A stretch of DNA of 64,000 bases from Methanoculleus sediminis (GCF_001017125.1 NZ_JXOJ01000002.1:745017-809016); one strand, 5' to 3'. Positions 50,763 to 59,210 are shown, counted from the first letter of the stretch. The notes: generated from the letters alone by a model not told the origin. Numbers and translations are program-made.

Positions 50763-50944
50763 GAAAAAACCTGATGGAGATACTCTGCTGTCCGGTCTGC
50801 AAGGGCGAACTCGAACTGACCGTGACCGAAGAGAGCGGTGAGGAGGTGCTGGAGGGGACTCTCCGGTGCGCGGCGTGCAGCGTCGACTATCCCATCAGCG
50901 AGGGCATCCCGAACCTCCTCCCCAAGACCGCCTGTGAGGACTGA
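50759..50944 (+). CDS. Trm112-like zinc-ribbon protein
   Basis: A 61-residue protein with a metal-binding pattern LCCPVCKGEL near 9-18 and LRCAACSVDYPISEGIPNLL near 35-54, the Trm112/YcaR layout. Trm112 proteins activate methyltransferases that modify tRNA, rRNA and release factor. The ATG overlaps the purA stop (ATGA), so translation is coupled. Its partner methyltransferase is not nearby. Confidence 0.88.
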   Translation: MRKNLMEILCCPVCKGELELTVTEESGEEVLEGTLRCAACSVDYPISEGIPNLLPKTACED

Positions 50945-50952
50945 TTGCGTCG

Positions 50953-51477
50953 ATGACGGAGATCCATCTCAACCGCCGGGGGATTAACTCCATCGAGGTT
51001 CCGGCCGAGGTAGAGGCAACGCCGGGGAGCGACCTCGTTCTGTGGATCGTCAACCACGGGTCGCCGCTTCACATCACCCTCGCCTCCTCGAACTCCTCGG
51101 CCTTCACCGGTTTTTTCCATGAAAATCTCTACGTGGGCGGGCCCGAGGAGTTCGCCATCCCCATCCGGGAGAACGCCTACCCCGGCACCTTTAACGTTGA
51201 GGTCATCGCCGGATACGGCGCCCGGAAGGCGGAGTTCCGGGTCGTCGTCAGGGAGCGGGCGGCACCGGAGCCCGAACCGGTTGAGGTTCCGGCAGCTCCG
51301 GCCGTTCCGGCGAGATCGCTACGGTGGCGGTCGTCCGCCCCGGCTCTTCTCCTCGCCGCCGCCGCCCTGATCCTCTACGGGCTGTGGCTGGTCTACCGGG
51401 TGGATCTCTTAAACGCCGCTTCGTTCGCGGCGCTCCTCCTCGGGGTCATTCTCGCATGGCTGCGGCAGCGGTCGTAG
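50953..51477 (+). CDS. DUF7524-like membrane-anchored protein
   Basis: A 174-residue protein: an immunoglobulin-like soluble part (1-98; TEIHLNRRGINSIEVPAEVE, FIHENLYV-type strands), a Pro/Glu/Ala linker (100-120) and two hydrophobic helices at about 128-148 and 151-170. It resembles small archaeal proteins labelled DUF7524. It lacks a signal peptide, so the soluble part may be exposed only if the helices insert in reverse. It overlaps the cobD-type gene by 22 bp. Confidence 0.65.
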   Translation: MTEIHLNRRGINSIEVPAEVEATPGSDLVLWIVNHGSPLHITLASSNSSAFTGFFHENLYVGGPEEFAIPIRENAYPGTFNVEVIAGYGARKAEFRVVVRERAAPEPEPVEVPAAPAVPARSLRWRSSAPALLLAAAALILYGLWLVYRVDLLNAASFAALLLGVILAWLRQRS

Positions 51478-52376
51478 TCGCCGCGTCGCTGCTGGTGGAC
51501 CGGCTGCTCGGCGACCCGCACTCACGCTACCACCCGGTGGCACTCCTCGGCCGGTTCATCGGGTGGTGGGGAGTCCCGGCCCGCTACCCGGTCGGTCTCC
51601 AGCGATCGGTCGGCTTCGCGGGGACCGTTCTGACCGTCGCGCTCTTTGCCGCCCCGTTTGCGCTCGTAGAGATCGCGGCCCCCTGGTACCTCTACCTCCT
51701 CCTCGCACCCTTCCTCCTCAAGACCTGTCTCGCCTGGCGGGCGCTCGAGGAGCATGCCGCCGCCGTGGTGCGGGCGCTCGATGACGGCGGGATCGATGCG
51801 GGCCGCCGCCGGGTCGGGATGATGGTGAGCCGGGATACGGCGCGCCTCGATCCCGAGCACGTCCTCTCGGCCGCATATGAATCGATGACCGAGAACCTGG
51901 TGGACAGCATCATCTCCCCGCTCTTCTACTTCGGGTTCTTCGGGCTCGCCGGGGCCGCAGCCTTCCGGGCGGTCAACACCCTGGACGCCATGCTCGGCTA
52001 CCGGGACGAGCGGGCCCGGATCGGGTGGTTCTCGGCCCGCGCCGACGACGTTGCAAACTTCATCCCGGCGCGGCTGACCGGCCTCATCCTCCTCGCCTAC
52101 TTTGCGGCGAAGGGCCGGTTCGCCCCGGCCTGGGCGGCGCTCCGGCGCGATGCGAAGAAGCGGCCGGGGTTCAACGGCGGGATCCCGATGGCCGTCATCG
52201 CCGGCGGCGTCGGCGTCCGGCTCGAGAAGCCCGGCGCCTATACCATCGGGGATGCGGAGCGGACGCTTGCGGAAGGGGGCGCCGGGATCGTCTCTGCGGT
52301 CCGGGCGGCGACGATCATCTTTGTGATCTTCGAGATCGCCGCACTATTTTTATTGGGGTCAGTGAGCTATACATAA
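51456..52376 (+). CDS. cbiB: Adenosylcobinamide-phosphate synthase (CbiB/CobD)
   Basis: A 306-residue membrane enzyme of corrinoid synthesis that attaches the aminopropanol arm. [21 protein letters not shown] at the amino end, [40 protein letters not shown] and [10 protein letters not shown]-like segments match the family. Methanogens need corrinoids for methyl transfer. The ATG at 51456 lies inside the end of the preceding gene. Six bp separate it from pdxS. Confidence 0.92.
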   Translation: MAAAAVVVAASLLVDRLLGDPHSRYHPVALLGRFIGWWGVPARYPVGLQRSVGFAGTVLTVALFAAPFALVEIAAPWYLYLLLAPFLLKTCLAWRALEEHAAAVVRALDDGGIDAGRRRVGMMVSRDTARLDPEHVLSAAYESMTENLVDSIISPLFYFGFFGLAGAAAFRAVNTLDAMLGYRDERARIGWFSARADDVANFIPARLTGLILLAYFAAKGRFAPAWAALRRDAKKRPGFNGGIPMAVIAGGVGVRLEKPGAYTIGDAERTLAEGGAGIVSAVRAATIIFVIFEIAALFLLGSVSYT

Positions 52377-52381
52377 GAGTA

Positions 52382-53278
52382 ATGAAACTCGAGGAACTGA
52401 GATTTGGCACCGAGCTGATCAAGCGCGGCTTTGCGTCGATGCAGAAGGGCGGCGTCATCATGGACGTCGTCAACGCAGAGCAGGCGCAGCTCGCCGAAGA
52501 GGCCGGTGCCGTCGCCGTCATGGCGCTTGAGAGAGTCCCCGCCGATATCAGAGCGGCCGGGGGCGTGGCCCGCATGGCCGACCCGCAGAAGATCGTCGAG
52601 ATCATCGATGCGGTATCCATCCCGGTGATGGGGAAGGCCCGGATCGGCCACTTCGTCGAGGCCCAGATCCTGGAGGCGCTCGGCGTGGACATGGTCGACG
52701 AGAGCGAGGTGCTGACCCCCGCCGACGAGCAGTTCCATATCGATAAGGCCGGGTTTGCTGTCCCGTTCGTCTGCGGCGCCCGGAACCTCGGGGAGGCGCT
52801 GCGCCGTATCAACGAGGGTGCGGCGATGATCCGGACGAAGGGCGAGGCCGGAACCGGCAACGTCGTGGAGGCGGTCCGCCACATGCGGGCGATCATGGGC
52901 GGGATCCGGGCGCTGAAAGGCCTCTCCAGCCAGGAGCTCGCCGACTGCGCCCGCGATATCGAGGCGCCCGTGGAACTTGTGATCGAGTGCGCAGAGCGCG
53001 GCCGTCTTCCCGTGGTGAACTTCTCCGCGGGCGGGATCGCGACCCCCGCCGACGCGGCGCTGATGATGCAGCTCGGAGCGGACGGGGTCTTCGTCGGGTC
53101 GGGCATCTTCAAGTCCGCGAACCCCGAGGCGACCGCCCGGGCGATCGTGGAGGCCGTGAACCACTACGACGATGCAAAGGTCGTCGCCGAAGTGAGCAGG
53201 GGTCTTGGTGCGGCGATGAAGGGCCTCGACGTCCATCTCCTCCGCGAAGACGAGGTGTTGCAGACCCGTGGGCGTTAA
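52382..53278 (+). CDS. pdxS: Pyridoxal 5'-phosphate synthase subunit PdxS
   Basis: A 298-residue PdxS, which makes pyridoxal phosphate from ribose 5-phosphate, glyceraldehyde 3-phosphate and ammonia. [59 protein letters not shown] and [20 protein letters not shown] contain the two conserved active-site lysines. It overlaps pdxT by 11 bp. PLP would serve the adjacent aminotransferase and others. Confidence 0.96.
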   Translation: MKLEELRFGTELIKRGFASMQKGGVIMDVVNAEQAQLAEEAGAVAVMALERVPADIRAAGGVARMADPQKIVEIIDAVSIPVMGKARIGHFVEAQILEALGVDMVDESEVLTPADEQFHIDKAGFAVPFVCGARNLGEALRRINEGAAMIRTKGEAGTGNVVEAVRHMRAIMGGIRALKGLSSQELADCARDIEAPVELVIECAERGRLPVVNFSAGGIATPADAALMMQLGADGVFVGSGIFKSANPEATARAIVEAVNHYDDAKVVAEVSRGLGAAMKGLDVHLLREDEVLQTRGR

Positions 53279-53846
53279 GGTCGGCGTTCTCGCGCTCCAG
53301 GGCGACGTCGCCGAGCATGTCGCGGCGTTCCGGGAGGCTCTCGCGGAGAGGCCGGGCTCGTCGGTCATGGCGGTCCGAAGGCCGGCGGATCTCGCGGACC
53401 TCGACGCGCTCGCGATACCGGGCGGGGAGTCGACGACGATCTCCCGGCTGATAGAAAAGAACGGGCTTTACGAGCCGCTCGTGCGGTTCGAGGGCGGCAT
53501 ATTCGCCACCTGCGCGGGGATGGTCCTCACTGCGGACCGGGTGGACGACCCCCGGGTCCGGACCCTCGGGCTCATCCCGATGCACGTTGCGCGGAACGCC
53601 TTCGGCCGGCAGGTCGACTCCCGCGAGGCGATGCTCGAGGTCGCGGGGCTGGCCGAACCCTTCCGGGCGGTCTTCATCCGGGCACCGGTGGCGACGGACG
53701 TTGGCTCCAGCGTCGAGGTGCTCGCCCGCATCCCGGAGGGGATTGTCGCTGTCCGGCACGGCCGGCACATGGCGTTCGCCTTCCACCCGGAGCTCGGCGG
53801 GGACCTCCGCCTGCACCGGATGTTTTTAGAGGGGCTCGGGCTCTAG
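53268..53846 (+). CDS. pdxT: Pyridoxal 5'-phosphate synthase glutaminase subunit PdxT
   Basis: A 192-residue glutamine amidotransferase that feeds ammonia to Pdx[47 protein letters not shown] (nucleophile Cys near residue 83) and [20 protein letters not shown] (catalytic His-x-Glu) are visible. It starts with GTG at 53268 inside the end of pdxS. It ends 23 bp before the convergent arsR gene. Confidence 0.95.
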   Translation: MGVKVGVLALQGDVAEHVAAFREALAERPGSSVMAVRRPADLADLDALAIPGGESTTISRLIEKNGLYEPLVRFEGGIFATCAGMVLTADRVDDPRVRTLGLIPMHVARNAFGRQVDSREAMLEVAGLAEPFRAVFIRAPVATDVGSSVEVLARIPEGIVAVRHGRHMAFAFHPELGGDLRLHRMFLEGLGL

Positions 53847-53868
53847 GCCCTGGACATCCATCTATCTT

Positions 53869-54252
53869 TCAGCTTCCATTGTCATCTACGATCTGTTGCG
53901 CCCAAGCCTCACCTTCGGCCGTCAGGCGGTAGATGATCCAGTTCCCCTGTGCCTCGCCAGCGATCAGATTCGCTTTCTTCAGGACACCAAGGTGGTAGGA
54001 GAGTTTCGAGTCTGCAATGCCGAGCACCGCCTTGACGACGCAGACGCAGAGCGGCTGCACGGAGAGCATCGTGAGGATCTTGAGACGAAGCGGATCGCCG
54101 AGCGCACGGTGGACACTGCTCTCCCGCTCAAGCACCGCATCGTCCGGCAACTGTTCTATGAGCCCTGCAATCCCGCCACACTGACAGAGCGACTCTTCGA
54201 CTCCGGGAGGGAGGGGCAGGGATGTGTCCTGATACTCTTCGCCTCCTGTCAT
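53869..54252 (-). CDS. ArsR-family metalloregulator
   Basis: A 127-residue ArsR/SmtB-type repressor with a winged helix (HRALGDPLRLKILTMLSVQP, LSYHLGVLKKANLIAGEAQG). Cysteines suitable for a metalloid site lie at the amino end (SLCQCGG, about 21-27) and before the recognition helix (PLCVCVVKAVL, about 67-77). The latter resembles the ELCVC(D/E)L site of arsenite-sensing members. It reads away from the permease-thioredoxin array to the right, and its likely operators lie at 54637-54658 and 59345-59362. Confidence 0.9.
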   Translation of the reverse strand: MTGGEEYQDTSLPLPPGVEESLCQCGGIAGLIEQLPDDAVLERESSVHRALGDPLRLKILTMLSVQPLCVCVVKAVLGIADSKLSYHLGVLKKANLIAGEAQGNWIIYRLTAEGEAWAQQIVDDNGS

Positions 54253-54289
54253 CCAACCATCACACTCTTCTTTCGAGATAATACGAAAC

Positions 54290-54311
54290 GAAAGTACCTA
54301 TAATCTTTCGC
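54290..54311. promoter_or_regulatory. Inverted repeat at the arsR promoter
   Basis: CGAAAG-N10-CTTTCG, 38 bp upstream of the arsR ATG and overlapping an AT-rich TATA-like stretch. It might be an autoregulatory site, but its sequence differs from the TTTCAA-N6-TTGAAA type sites. Confidence 0.35.
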
Positions 54312-54362
54312 TGCTACCGCGCGAGGCACGAGCTAACCGTTCGACAGCAAAGGAGAAAAAGC

Positions 54363-54581
54363 ATGGACATCAGAACCGCCGGTTTGCTCGTCTGTTCTCA
54401 CGGTTCTGGGCCTGCTTCTGGTCTCCACCGATACGGGCTCCTCGACCCTGCCCGGTCGCGGAACCTCACTGACGCCGTTGTGAGTCCCGTTCCTGTTAAA
54501 CCGTTCATGGCTGTCGAAAAGGCTATTCGGGAGATCTACCGGACGAGCCTGACGGGGCTCTACCGCAAGCCCACCGGCTGA
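54363..54581 (+). CDS. Doubtful 72-residue frame, possibly a decayed small gene
   Basis: A frame with a good ribosome site (AAAGGAG, 7 bp before the ATG) but no recognisable family. The amino end MDIRTAGLLVC looks like the start of a signal or membrane peptide. The continuation of that hydrophobic stretch is in the next frame, SVLTVLGLLLVSTDTGSS, which suggests a one-base frameshift near 54395. The rest (FMAVEKAIREIYRTSLTG) is unassigned. It may be a pseudogene or no gene at all. Confidence 0.3.
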   Translation: MDIRTAGLLVCSHGSGPASGLHRYGLLDPARSRNLTDAVVSPVPVKPFMAVEKAIREIYRTSLTGLYRKPTG

Positions 54582-54636
54582 CCCATACTTCAACTCTTTT
54601 TGAAACCAGAACATTTATCGGTGGTGATGCCCATCT

Positions 54637-54658
54637 TGTTTCAAATAATGTTGAAACA
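54637..54658. promoter_or_regulatory. Putative ArsR operator
   Basis: Perfect inverted repeat TGTTTCAA-N6-TTGAAACA, located between a TATA-like ACATTTATC (54611-54619) and the start of the first gene of the permease array at 54676. It covers the predicted transcription start. A related site lies at 59345-59362. Confidence 0.65.
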
Positions 54659-54675
54659 GCGTGGAGCGTAACACC

Positions 54676-54816
54676 ATGGCAGACGACACCAGCAAAAACC
54701 GGAAGGAAGGCACCGCTGGAAGGTTCAAGAGACTCCTTGCACCGGAGAGTGACTGCGGCTGCTGCTGCGGCAACGTGAAGATTGTGCCGAAGAAAGCGGA
54801 CGAGAAGCAGGAGTGA
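54676..54816 (+). CDS. 46-residue Cys-rich microprotein
   Basis: A very small protein with a basic helix (SKNRKEGTAGRFKRLLAPES) followed by a cysteine knot DCGCCCGNVKIVPKK and a charged tail. Four cysteines within five residues point to metal or metalloid binding. It is the first gene after the ArsR-type operator and precedes the ArsP-like permease by 123 bp. A frameshifted paralogue lies at 60640-60776 with the same order of helix, CGCG and IVPK. The size is below usual gene-finding cut-offs. Function inferred: a small metallochaperone or sensor in the export system. Confidence 0.7.
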   Translation: MADDTSKNRKEGTAGRFKRLLAPESDCGCCCGNVKIVPKKADEKQE

Positions 54817-54939
54817 CCGGAAGCGGAGCATGGCAGGAGATGGGGGTCGAGGGGTTCCATACCAGGGCGGAGAAGTTGCAGCCCGTCACCGGTGGCGTAC
54901 GACTCTCAGGAGAGGGAACAGGCAGGTGAGTGAGCGACC

Positions 54940-55845
54940 ATGGATGCCGCTTCGAACCTGATCACCGCCGGACAGTTCTTCGTCGTCATCGCCGGGGAAC
55001 TGGTTCTGCTCTTTGTGGGGATCACCTTCCTCGTCGGGCTCCTCCAGGCGTACATTCCCGAAGAACGGATCCGGAGCGTGCTCGCCGGGAGGCGGCAGGG
55101 TGCCGGGAATGTCCTTTCTGCCGGGTTCGGGGCCCTCACCCCATTCTGCTCCTGCTCGACGATCCCGATCCTGCTCGGCCTCCTCGACATCGGGGTCCCG
55201 TTCGGGGTCTGCATGTCGTTCCTGCTCGCCTCCCCGCTCTTGAACCCGGTGATCCTCGCCCTCCTCGTGGCGCTCGTCGGGGTCATCCCGACCGCCATCT
55301 ACGCCGCCGTCACCTTCACGGCCGCAGTCGTGCTGGGCTGGCTCCTCGGCCGGTTCGGGTACGAACGCTACGTGAAGGACGTCATGGTCGAAGGCCGGCC
55401 GGAACCCTGCGACTGCAACAGCAGCCACGGGACGCGGATTCGTGCTGCGTTCTCATTCGCGGTCAGTCTCTTCCGGCAGGTCTTCCCCTACCTCCTGCTC
55501 GGCGCGGGGATCGGGGCGTTCATCTACGGGTTCATCCCCGGAGACCTGATCGTCTCTCTCGCGGGGCCGGACAACCCTCTCGCCATCCCGGTCGCGGCGG
55601 TCATCGGCATCCCGATGTACATCCGGGCGGAGACGCTCATCCCCGTGAGCGCCGTCCTCCTCTCGAAGGGAATGGGCATCGGCGCCGTGATGGCGCTGAT
55701 CATCGGCGGTGCGGGAGCGAGCATCCCGGAAGTGACGCTGCTTGCCGCGATCTTCGAGCGGCGCCTTCTTGCCGCGTTCGTGGTGATCGTCCTCGGGGTC
55801 GCCGTCCTGGCCGGTGTGGCATTCCAGGCCCTTGCCGTCATCTGA
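54940..55845 (+). CDS. ArsP-type permease (DUF318), first copy
   Basis: A 301-residue membrane permease with about eight helices in two similar halves. The helix motif TPFCSCSTIP (68-77, with C70 and C72) and the mirrored GAGASIPEVTLLAAIFERR near the end are typical of the DUF318/ArsP_1 family, whose members include organoarsenical exporters. A short Cys motif EPCDCNSS lies in the cytoplasmic loop near 155. It is the first large gene of the array, followed by another permease of the same superfamily 41 bp later. Confidence 0.88.
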   Translation: MDAASNLITAGQFFVVIAGELVLLFVGITFLVGLLQAYIPEERIRSVLAGRRQGAGNVLSAGFGALTPFCSCSTIPILLGLLDIGVPFGVCMSFLLASPLLNPVILALLVALVGVIPTAIYAAVTFTAAVVLGWLLGRFGYERYVKDVMVEGRPEPCDCNSSHGTRIRAAFSFAVSLFRQVFPYLLLGAGIGAFIYGFIPGDLIVSLAGPDNPLAIPVAAVIGIPMYIRAETLIPVSAVLLSKGMGIGAVMALIIGGAGASIPEVTLLAAIFERRLLAAFVVIVLGVAVLAGVAFQALAVI

Positions 55846-55886
55846 ATCGCGGATTGAGTATACAAGAACTGAGAAAGGAACAGACC

Positions 55887-56966
55887 ATGATCGATATCCT
55901 CCTCGGCGCTCTGGCATCCGGACTTGCCTCCGTGCTCGACTACCTCTCGGCGCACGTCCTCACCTGCCTGGTCCCGGCGTTCTTCATCGCCGGCGCCATC
56001 GCCGCGTTCGTCAAGAAGGACGCGATCCTGAAGTACTTCAGCCCGGACACTCCAAAATACATCTCCTACGGGCTGGCATCGGTATCAGGGACGGTCCTTG
56101 CCGTCTGCAGCTGCACCATCCTCCCGATATTTGCCGGCATCCTCAAGAAAGGGAGCGGGATCGGGCCGGCGACGACGTTCCTCTTCGCGGGACCGGCCAT
56201 CAACATCCTCGCGGTCATCTACACTGCCTGGGTTCTTGGCTTCGATCTGGGTATTGCCCGGGCGATCTCTGCGGTCGTCCTCGCCATCGTCATCGGGCTT
56301 GCCATGGCGTTGATCTTCCGGTCGACGGACGTCGAGACGCTCAAGAAGAAGGCGATGGCGCCGAGCGTCGCCGGGGCGTGCGAGGAGGAGAAGCCGCGCT
56401 GGGTCACGCCGGCGTTCTTCGCCCTCCTGGTCGGGGTGCTGGTCTTCGGGGCCTCGCCGCTTGAGTGGGCGTTCCGGCTCTCGATCGTCTACATCCTCAC
56501 CCTCGCGATCGCCGTCCTGCTCATCTACTACTTCGATCGCGACGAGGTGACCGACTGGGGGCTGGAGACCTGGGACCTGACGAAGAAGATCTTTCCCATC
56601 CTCATCGGGGGAACCTTTCTCGTCGGGATCATCGCGTTCTTCCTCCCGCCGGAGACCTTCCAGCCCTACTTCGGGAACAACTCGCTCGGCGCAAACTTCC
56701 TTGCGGCCGTTGTCGGGATGATCCTCTACATGCCGACACTCTTGGAGGTCCCGATCATCGGCACCACCTTCGGCTACACCACCGGACACATGGCCGCAGG
56801 GCCGGCGCTCGCTCTCCTGCTCGCCGGCCCGACGATCAGCCTCCCCTCCGTCCTGGTCATCTCCCGGATCATCGGGGCGAAGAAGACGGCAGCCTACGTG
56901 GGGCTGGTGGTCGTCTTCGCGACCGTCGCCGGGTTCCTCTACGGGAACGGCATGCTGCTTATCTAG
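55887..56966 (+). CDS. ArsP-type permease (DUF318), second copy
   Basis: A 359-residue permease with about ten helices. It has its own Cys pair VCSCTILP (73-80), a long middle loop with KKKAMAPSVAGACEEEKPR, and the second-half motif AGPTISLPSVLVISRIIGAK. It is not a close copy of the first permease but belongs to the same superfamily. GAAAGGAAC lies about 7 bp before the ATG at 55887. Two different permeases in one unit suggest either two substrates or a heteromeric exporter. Confidence 0.88.
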   Translation: MIDILLGALASGLASVLDYLSAHVLTCLVPAFFIAGAIAAFVKKDAILKYFSPDTPKYISYGLASVSGTVLAVCSCTILPIFAGILKKGSGIGPATTFLFAGPAINILAVIYTAWVLGFDLGIARAISAVVLAIVIGLAMALIFRSTDVETLKKKAMAPSVAGACEEEKPRWVTPAFFALLVGVLVFGASPLEWAFRLSIVYILTLAIAVLLIYYFDRDEVTDWGLETWDLTKKIFPILIGGTFLVGIIAFFLPPETFQPYFGNNSLGANFLAAVVGMILYMPTLLEVPIIGTTFGYTTGHMAAGPALALLLAGPTISLPSVLVISRIIGAKKTAAYVGLVVVFATVAGFLYGNGMLLI

Positions 56967-56976
56967 GAGAGAACCC

Positions 56977-57246
56977 ATGGAGACAGAGAAGCGAGAGAAA
57001 CCCTGCTGCGCCGCCGAAGCCCTGCGCCGCGTCCGCCGGATCGAGGTCGGCGGGGTCGTCGTCGGGCTCACGATGCTCGACGATATTCTGGCCGACGTCA
57101 TCGATTGTGATATCTCAGGCGAAGCCGCTATCGGCGACGAACTCATCAGACAGGTAAAGATCTACAACTACATCCCGAAGGAGGCGGAACCGCTCTACCG
57201 GGCGGCGCTCCTTTTAGAGTACCAGAACGAGGTGAAGAAACAATGA
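56977..57246 (+). CDS. Small protein of the permease-thioredoxin cluster
   Basis: An 89-residue soluble protein beginning METEKREKPCCAAEALRRV and continuing IEVGGVVVGLTMLDDILADV and DELIRQVKIYNYIPKEAEPL. The amino-terminal CC pair and the helix-rich remainder are notable. I have no firm family name; such proteins seem to accompany these permeases in methanogens, which I recall only weakly. It starts 11 bp after the permease and overlaps the thioredoxin start by 4 bp (ATGA), so it is cotranslated with it. Confidence 0.7.
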   Translation: METEKREKPCCAAEALRRVRRIEVGGVVVGLTMLDDILADVIDCDISGEAAIGDELIRQVKIYNYIPKEAEPLYRAALLLEYQNEVKKQ

Positions 57247-57476
57247 AGGTAGAAGTGCTCGGAACCGGCTGCGCCAAGTGCAAGCGGCTTGCAAAGAATG
57301 TTGAAGCGGCGATCAAAGATCTCGGCATCGAGGCCGAACTCGTCAAGGTCGACGACATCACCGAGATCATGAACCGCGGCGTGATGCTGACCCCCGCCCT
57401 CGCCGTCGACGGCGAACTCAAGGTCTCCGGCCGGGTGGCGGACGTCAAAGAGATCAAGGAGATCCTGCAGGGGTGA
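57243..57476 (+). CDS. Small thioredoxin-like protein (redox-active disulfide protein), first copy
   Basis: A 77-residue thioredoxin-fold protein of the TM0996/MTH895 type: GTGCAKCK places the CxxC at C10 and C13, and VMLTPALAVDGELKVSG supplies the cis-proline. Such proteins are disulfide reductases of archaea and deep-branching bacteria. It overlaps the upstream small gene. A hairpin separates it from a second copy. It probably reduces cysteines of the cluster proteins or their substrate. Confidence 0.93.
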   Translation: MKVEVLGTGCAKCKRLAKNVEAAIKDLGIEAELVKVDDITEIMNRGVMLTPALAVDGELKVSGRVADVKEIKEILQG

Positions 57477-57496
57477 GACCCCTTTTTCCCCTGCAG
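57465..57496 (+). promoter_or_regulatory. Hairpin between the two thioredoxin genes
   Basis: Arms CTGCAGGGG and CCCCTGCAG enclose a loop holding the stop codon and five T. It could attenuate or process the transcript between the paralogues. Confidence 0.45.
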
Positions 57497-57509
57497 TGGA
57501 GTCTGAGAG

Positions 57510-57752
57510 ATGGTGCTGGTTGAAATCTTCGGAACCGGCTGCGCCAAGTGCCGGCGGATGAACAAGAACGTCGAGATCGCGGTCGGGGAACTCAAGATCG
57601 ATGCGGAGATCCGCACGATCGAGAGCCTCGATGCGATGATCGAGCGGGGTGTGATGCTGACGCCGGCGCTCTACGTCGACGGCGAGGCCAAAGTCGTCGG
57701 CCATGTCCCCTGCGTCGAGGATATAAAACAGATACTGCTTGGAGTGAAGTGA
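57510..57752 (+). CDS. Small thioredoxin-like protein, second copy
   Basis: An 80-residue paralogue of the preceding gene: GTGCAKCR with CxxC at C11 and C14, VMLTPALYVDGEAKVVG with the cis-proline, and a third cysteine in HVPCVEDIKQI. The extra cysteine and the diverged helix suggest a different partner. The next gene begins 1 bp after its stop. Confidence 0.93.
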   Translation: MVLVEIFGTGCAKCRRMNKNVEIAVGELKIDAEIRTIESLDAMIERGVMLTPALYVDGEAKVVGHVPCVEDIKQILLGVK

Positions 57753-57753
57753 G

Positions 57754-58614
57754 ATGACGGAACAGACAGTGCCGCAGTGCACCTGCGGGGGCGGCGCGGA
57801 GCCGGCAGGCGGACCGAAACGGATCATCTTCGCCTGTGCCGGCGCATCGAAGGCCGGACAGCTCACAAACGAGGCCGCCGTCCGGTTAACGAAGGAAGGA
57901 TACGGGAATATCGCCTGCACGGCCTCCCTCGCCGTCTCTACACCCTCGATCATGAAAAATGTCGAGGCGGCGGACGAGGTGTTCGTCATCGACGGCTGCC
58001 CGGTCGGCTGCGCCCGCCAGATCGCCGAACGGGCCGGGGTTACACCCGATCAGGAGATCGTGGTCACGGACCTCGGGATCGAGAAGGGCGGGAGCCTCGC
58101 CCTCTCCGAAGAGGACGTGGAGACGGTCGTCTCCGCCGCCTGGGAGGGGCGGGGAAGAGAGAAGCAGGAGCAGAAGCCTGAGGGCTCCGGTGGATGCGGC
58201 TGTGGTTGTGGATGCGAAGAATCGACGGATACCCTCATCGTCGAATGGCGGCATATCGGAAGAGACATCGAGAACACCTGCGAACGGTGCAGCGAGACCG
58301 GGAAGACGGTGAGAGAAACAGTCGATCGGATTCGCGCAGCCCTTGAAGATACAGGCATCACGGTTAAATTCATCGAGAACGTCCTTCCGCACGATGCGAT
58401 AGCAGACTCAAACATCATCCTCTTCAACGGCGTACCACTCGAGGATCTCATCGAAGGCATGGAAGTTACCAGCACACCCTGCGCCTCCTGCGCCTGCATC
58501 ACCGGGCAGGATGACGTCGAGTGCCGTGCGGTCGATTACAGCGGCGAGCGTTACGAGTCGATCCCGCCCGAACTGATCGCCCGTGCGGTACTGAAGGCGC
58601 TTGGGCTGGAGTGA
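57754..58614 (+). CDS. Fusion of a DGC-type zinc-binding domain and DUF2703
   Basis: A 286-residue fusion. The first part (residues 22-135) is a DGC-type putative zinc-binding protein: IFACAGASKAGQLTNEAAVR, NIACTASLA and IDGCPVGCARQ. A Cys-rich linker CGCGCGCEES (about 148-157) follows. The second part (160-286) is a DUF2703 protein: LIVEWRHIGRDIENTCERCS, LFNGVPLEDLIEGMEV, CASCACIT and YESIPPELIARAVLKALGLE. A free-standing DUF2703 paralogue is at 62793. The abundance of paired cysteines fits metalloid or metal handling; the exact reaction is unknown. Confidence 0.8.
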   Translation: MTEQTVPQCTCGGGAEPAGGPKRIIFACAGASKAGQLTNEAAVRLTKEGYGNIACTASLAVSTPSIMKNVEAADEVFVIDGCPVGCARQIAERAGVTPDQEIVVTDLGIEKGGSLALSEEDVETVVSAAWEGRGREKQEQKPEGSGGCGCGCGCEESTDTLIVEWRHIGRDIENTCERCSETGKTVRETVDRIRAALEDTGITVKFIENVLPHDAIADSNIILFNGVPLEDLIEGMEVTSTPCASCACITGQDDVECRAVDYSGERYESIPPELIARAVLKALGLE

Positions 58615-58618
58615 TACT

Positions 58619-58840
58619 GTGAAGAAGAAAGTCCTCTTCGTCTGCACCCATCGTTCTGCACGCCCACAGGTGGTGGAGGGCGGGATCTGCCCCTTCTTCC
58701 CCCGGGTGAAGGGGGAGATCCACCGGGAGTTTCCCGATCCGTTGAATCTCGCCGGCACCGATGATGAGATCATGGCCGACGTCCGGCGGATCCGGGACGA
58801 GGTCACCATCCGGATCGATACGGCGTTCGGGGCGGTCTGA
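58619..58840 (+). pseudogene. Internally truncated arsenate reductase (LMW phosphatase type)
   Basis: A 73-residue frame starting at GTG. It begins KKKVLFVCTHRSARPQVVEG, the P-loop of low-molecular-weight phosphatase/ArsC proteins, and ends with FPDPLNLAGTDDEIMADVRR and IRDEVTIRI, the carboxy part of the same family. The family length is about 130-140 residues, so some 60 central residues are missing. In the P-loop, the usual Asn is Arg and the usual Ser after the Arg is Pro (CTHRSARP). Both the deletion and the changed loop suggest loss of activity. It lies between two DGC-containing genes. Confidence 0.7.
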
Positions 58841-59188
58841 ATGGCGTTCACCGTCATCACCTGTTCCGGGGTCTCGAATCCCGGGAAACTGACCGCCCAG
58901 ACCGGGCCGGCGCTCATGCGCCGGTGCGGCGGGAGGATCGAGGCGTGTATCGCGGCAACCCGGCCGACGGCGTCGCTGGAGGCCACGGTCCGGCACGCGG
59001 ATCGCATCCTGGTGCTGGACGGGTGCGGCGATTGCTGCGGGAGGAAGAAGTTACAGGCGCTCGGGGTCGAGCCGCACCTGCATCTTGTTGCAACTGACTG
59101 CGGCATCGCAAAGAACGGGATGGCCGAACCCCGGTTCGACGAGATCGAGCGCCTCTCGGCCGCCGTTATGGATGCGATCAGGGGATAA
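58841..59188 (+). CDS. DGC-type putative zinc-binding protein
   Basis: A 115-residue stand-alone DGC-domain protein: VITCSGVSNPGKLTAQTGPA, IEACIAATRPT and VLDGCGDCCGRKKLQALG. It is related to the first domain of the fusion at 57754. It begins right after the truncated arsenate reductase stop. The conserved cysteines suggest a metal or metalloid site. A T-run follows at 59205. Confidence 0.82.
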   Translation: MAFTVITCSGVSNPGKLTAQTGPALMRRCGGRIEACIAATRPTASLEATVRHADRILVLDGCGDCCGRKKLQALGVEPHLHLVATDCGIAKNGMAEPRFDEIERLSAAVMDAIRG

Positions 59189-59204
59189 AGGCCGGCTCCA
59201 GACC

Positions 59205-59210
59205 TTTTTT
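59205..59210 (+). terminator. T-run terminator
   Basis: Six T, 17 bp after the DGC gene stop. It would end the first transcript of the array before the next promoter. Confidence 0.5.

Larger units (their letters stand above)
54253..54675. other. Intergenic region between arsR and the Cys-rich microprotein
   Basis: A 423-bp region with the arsR promoter, an inverted repeat CGAAAG-N10-CTTTCG at 54290-54311, a doubtful short frame at 54363-54581 and the putative ArsR operator at 54637-54658. Confidence 0.5.
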
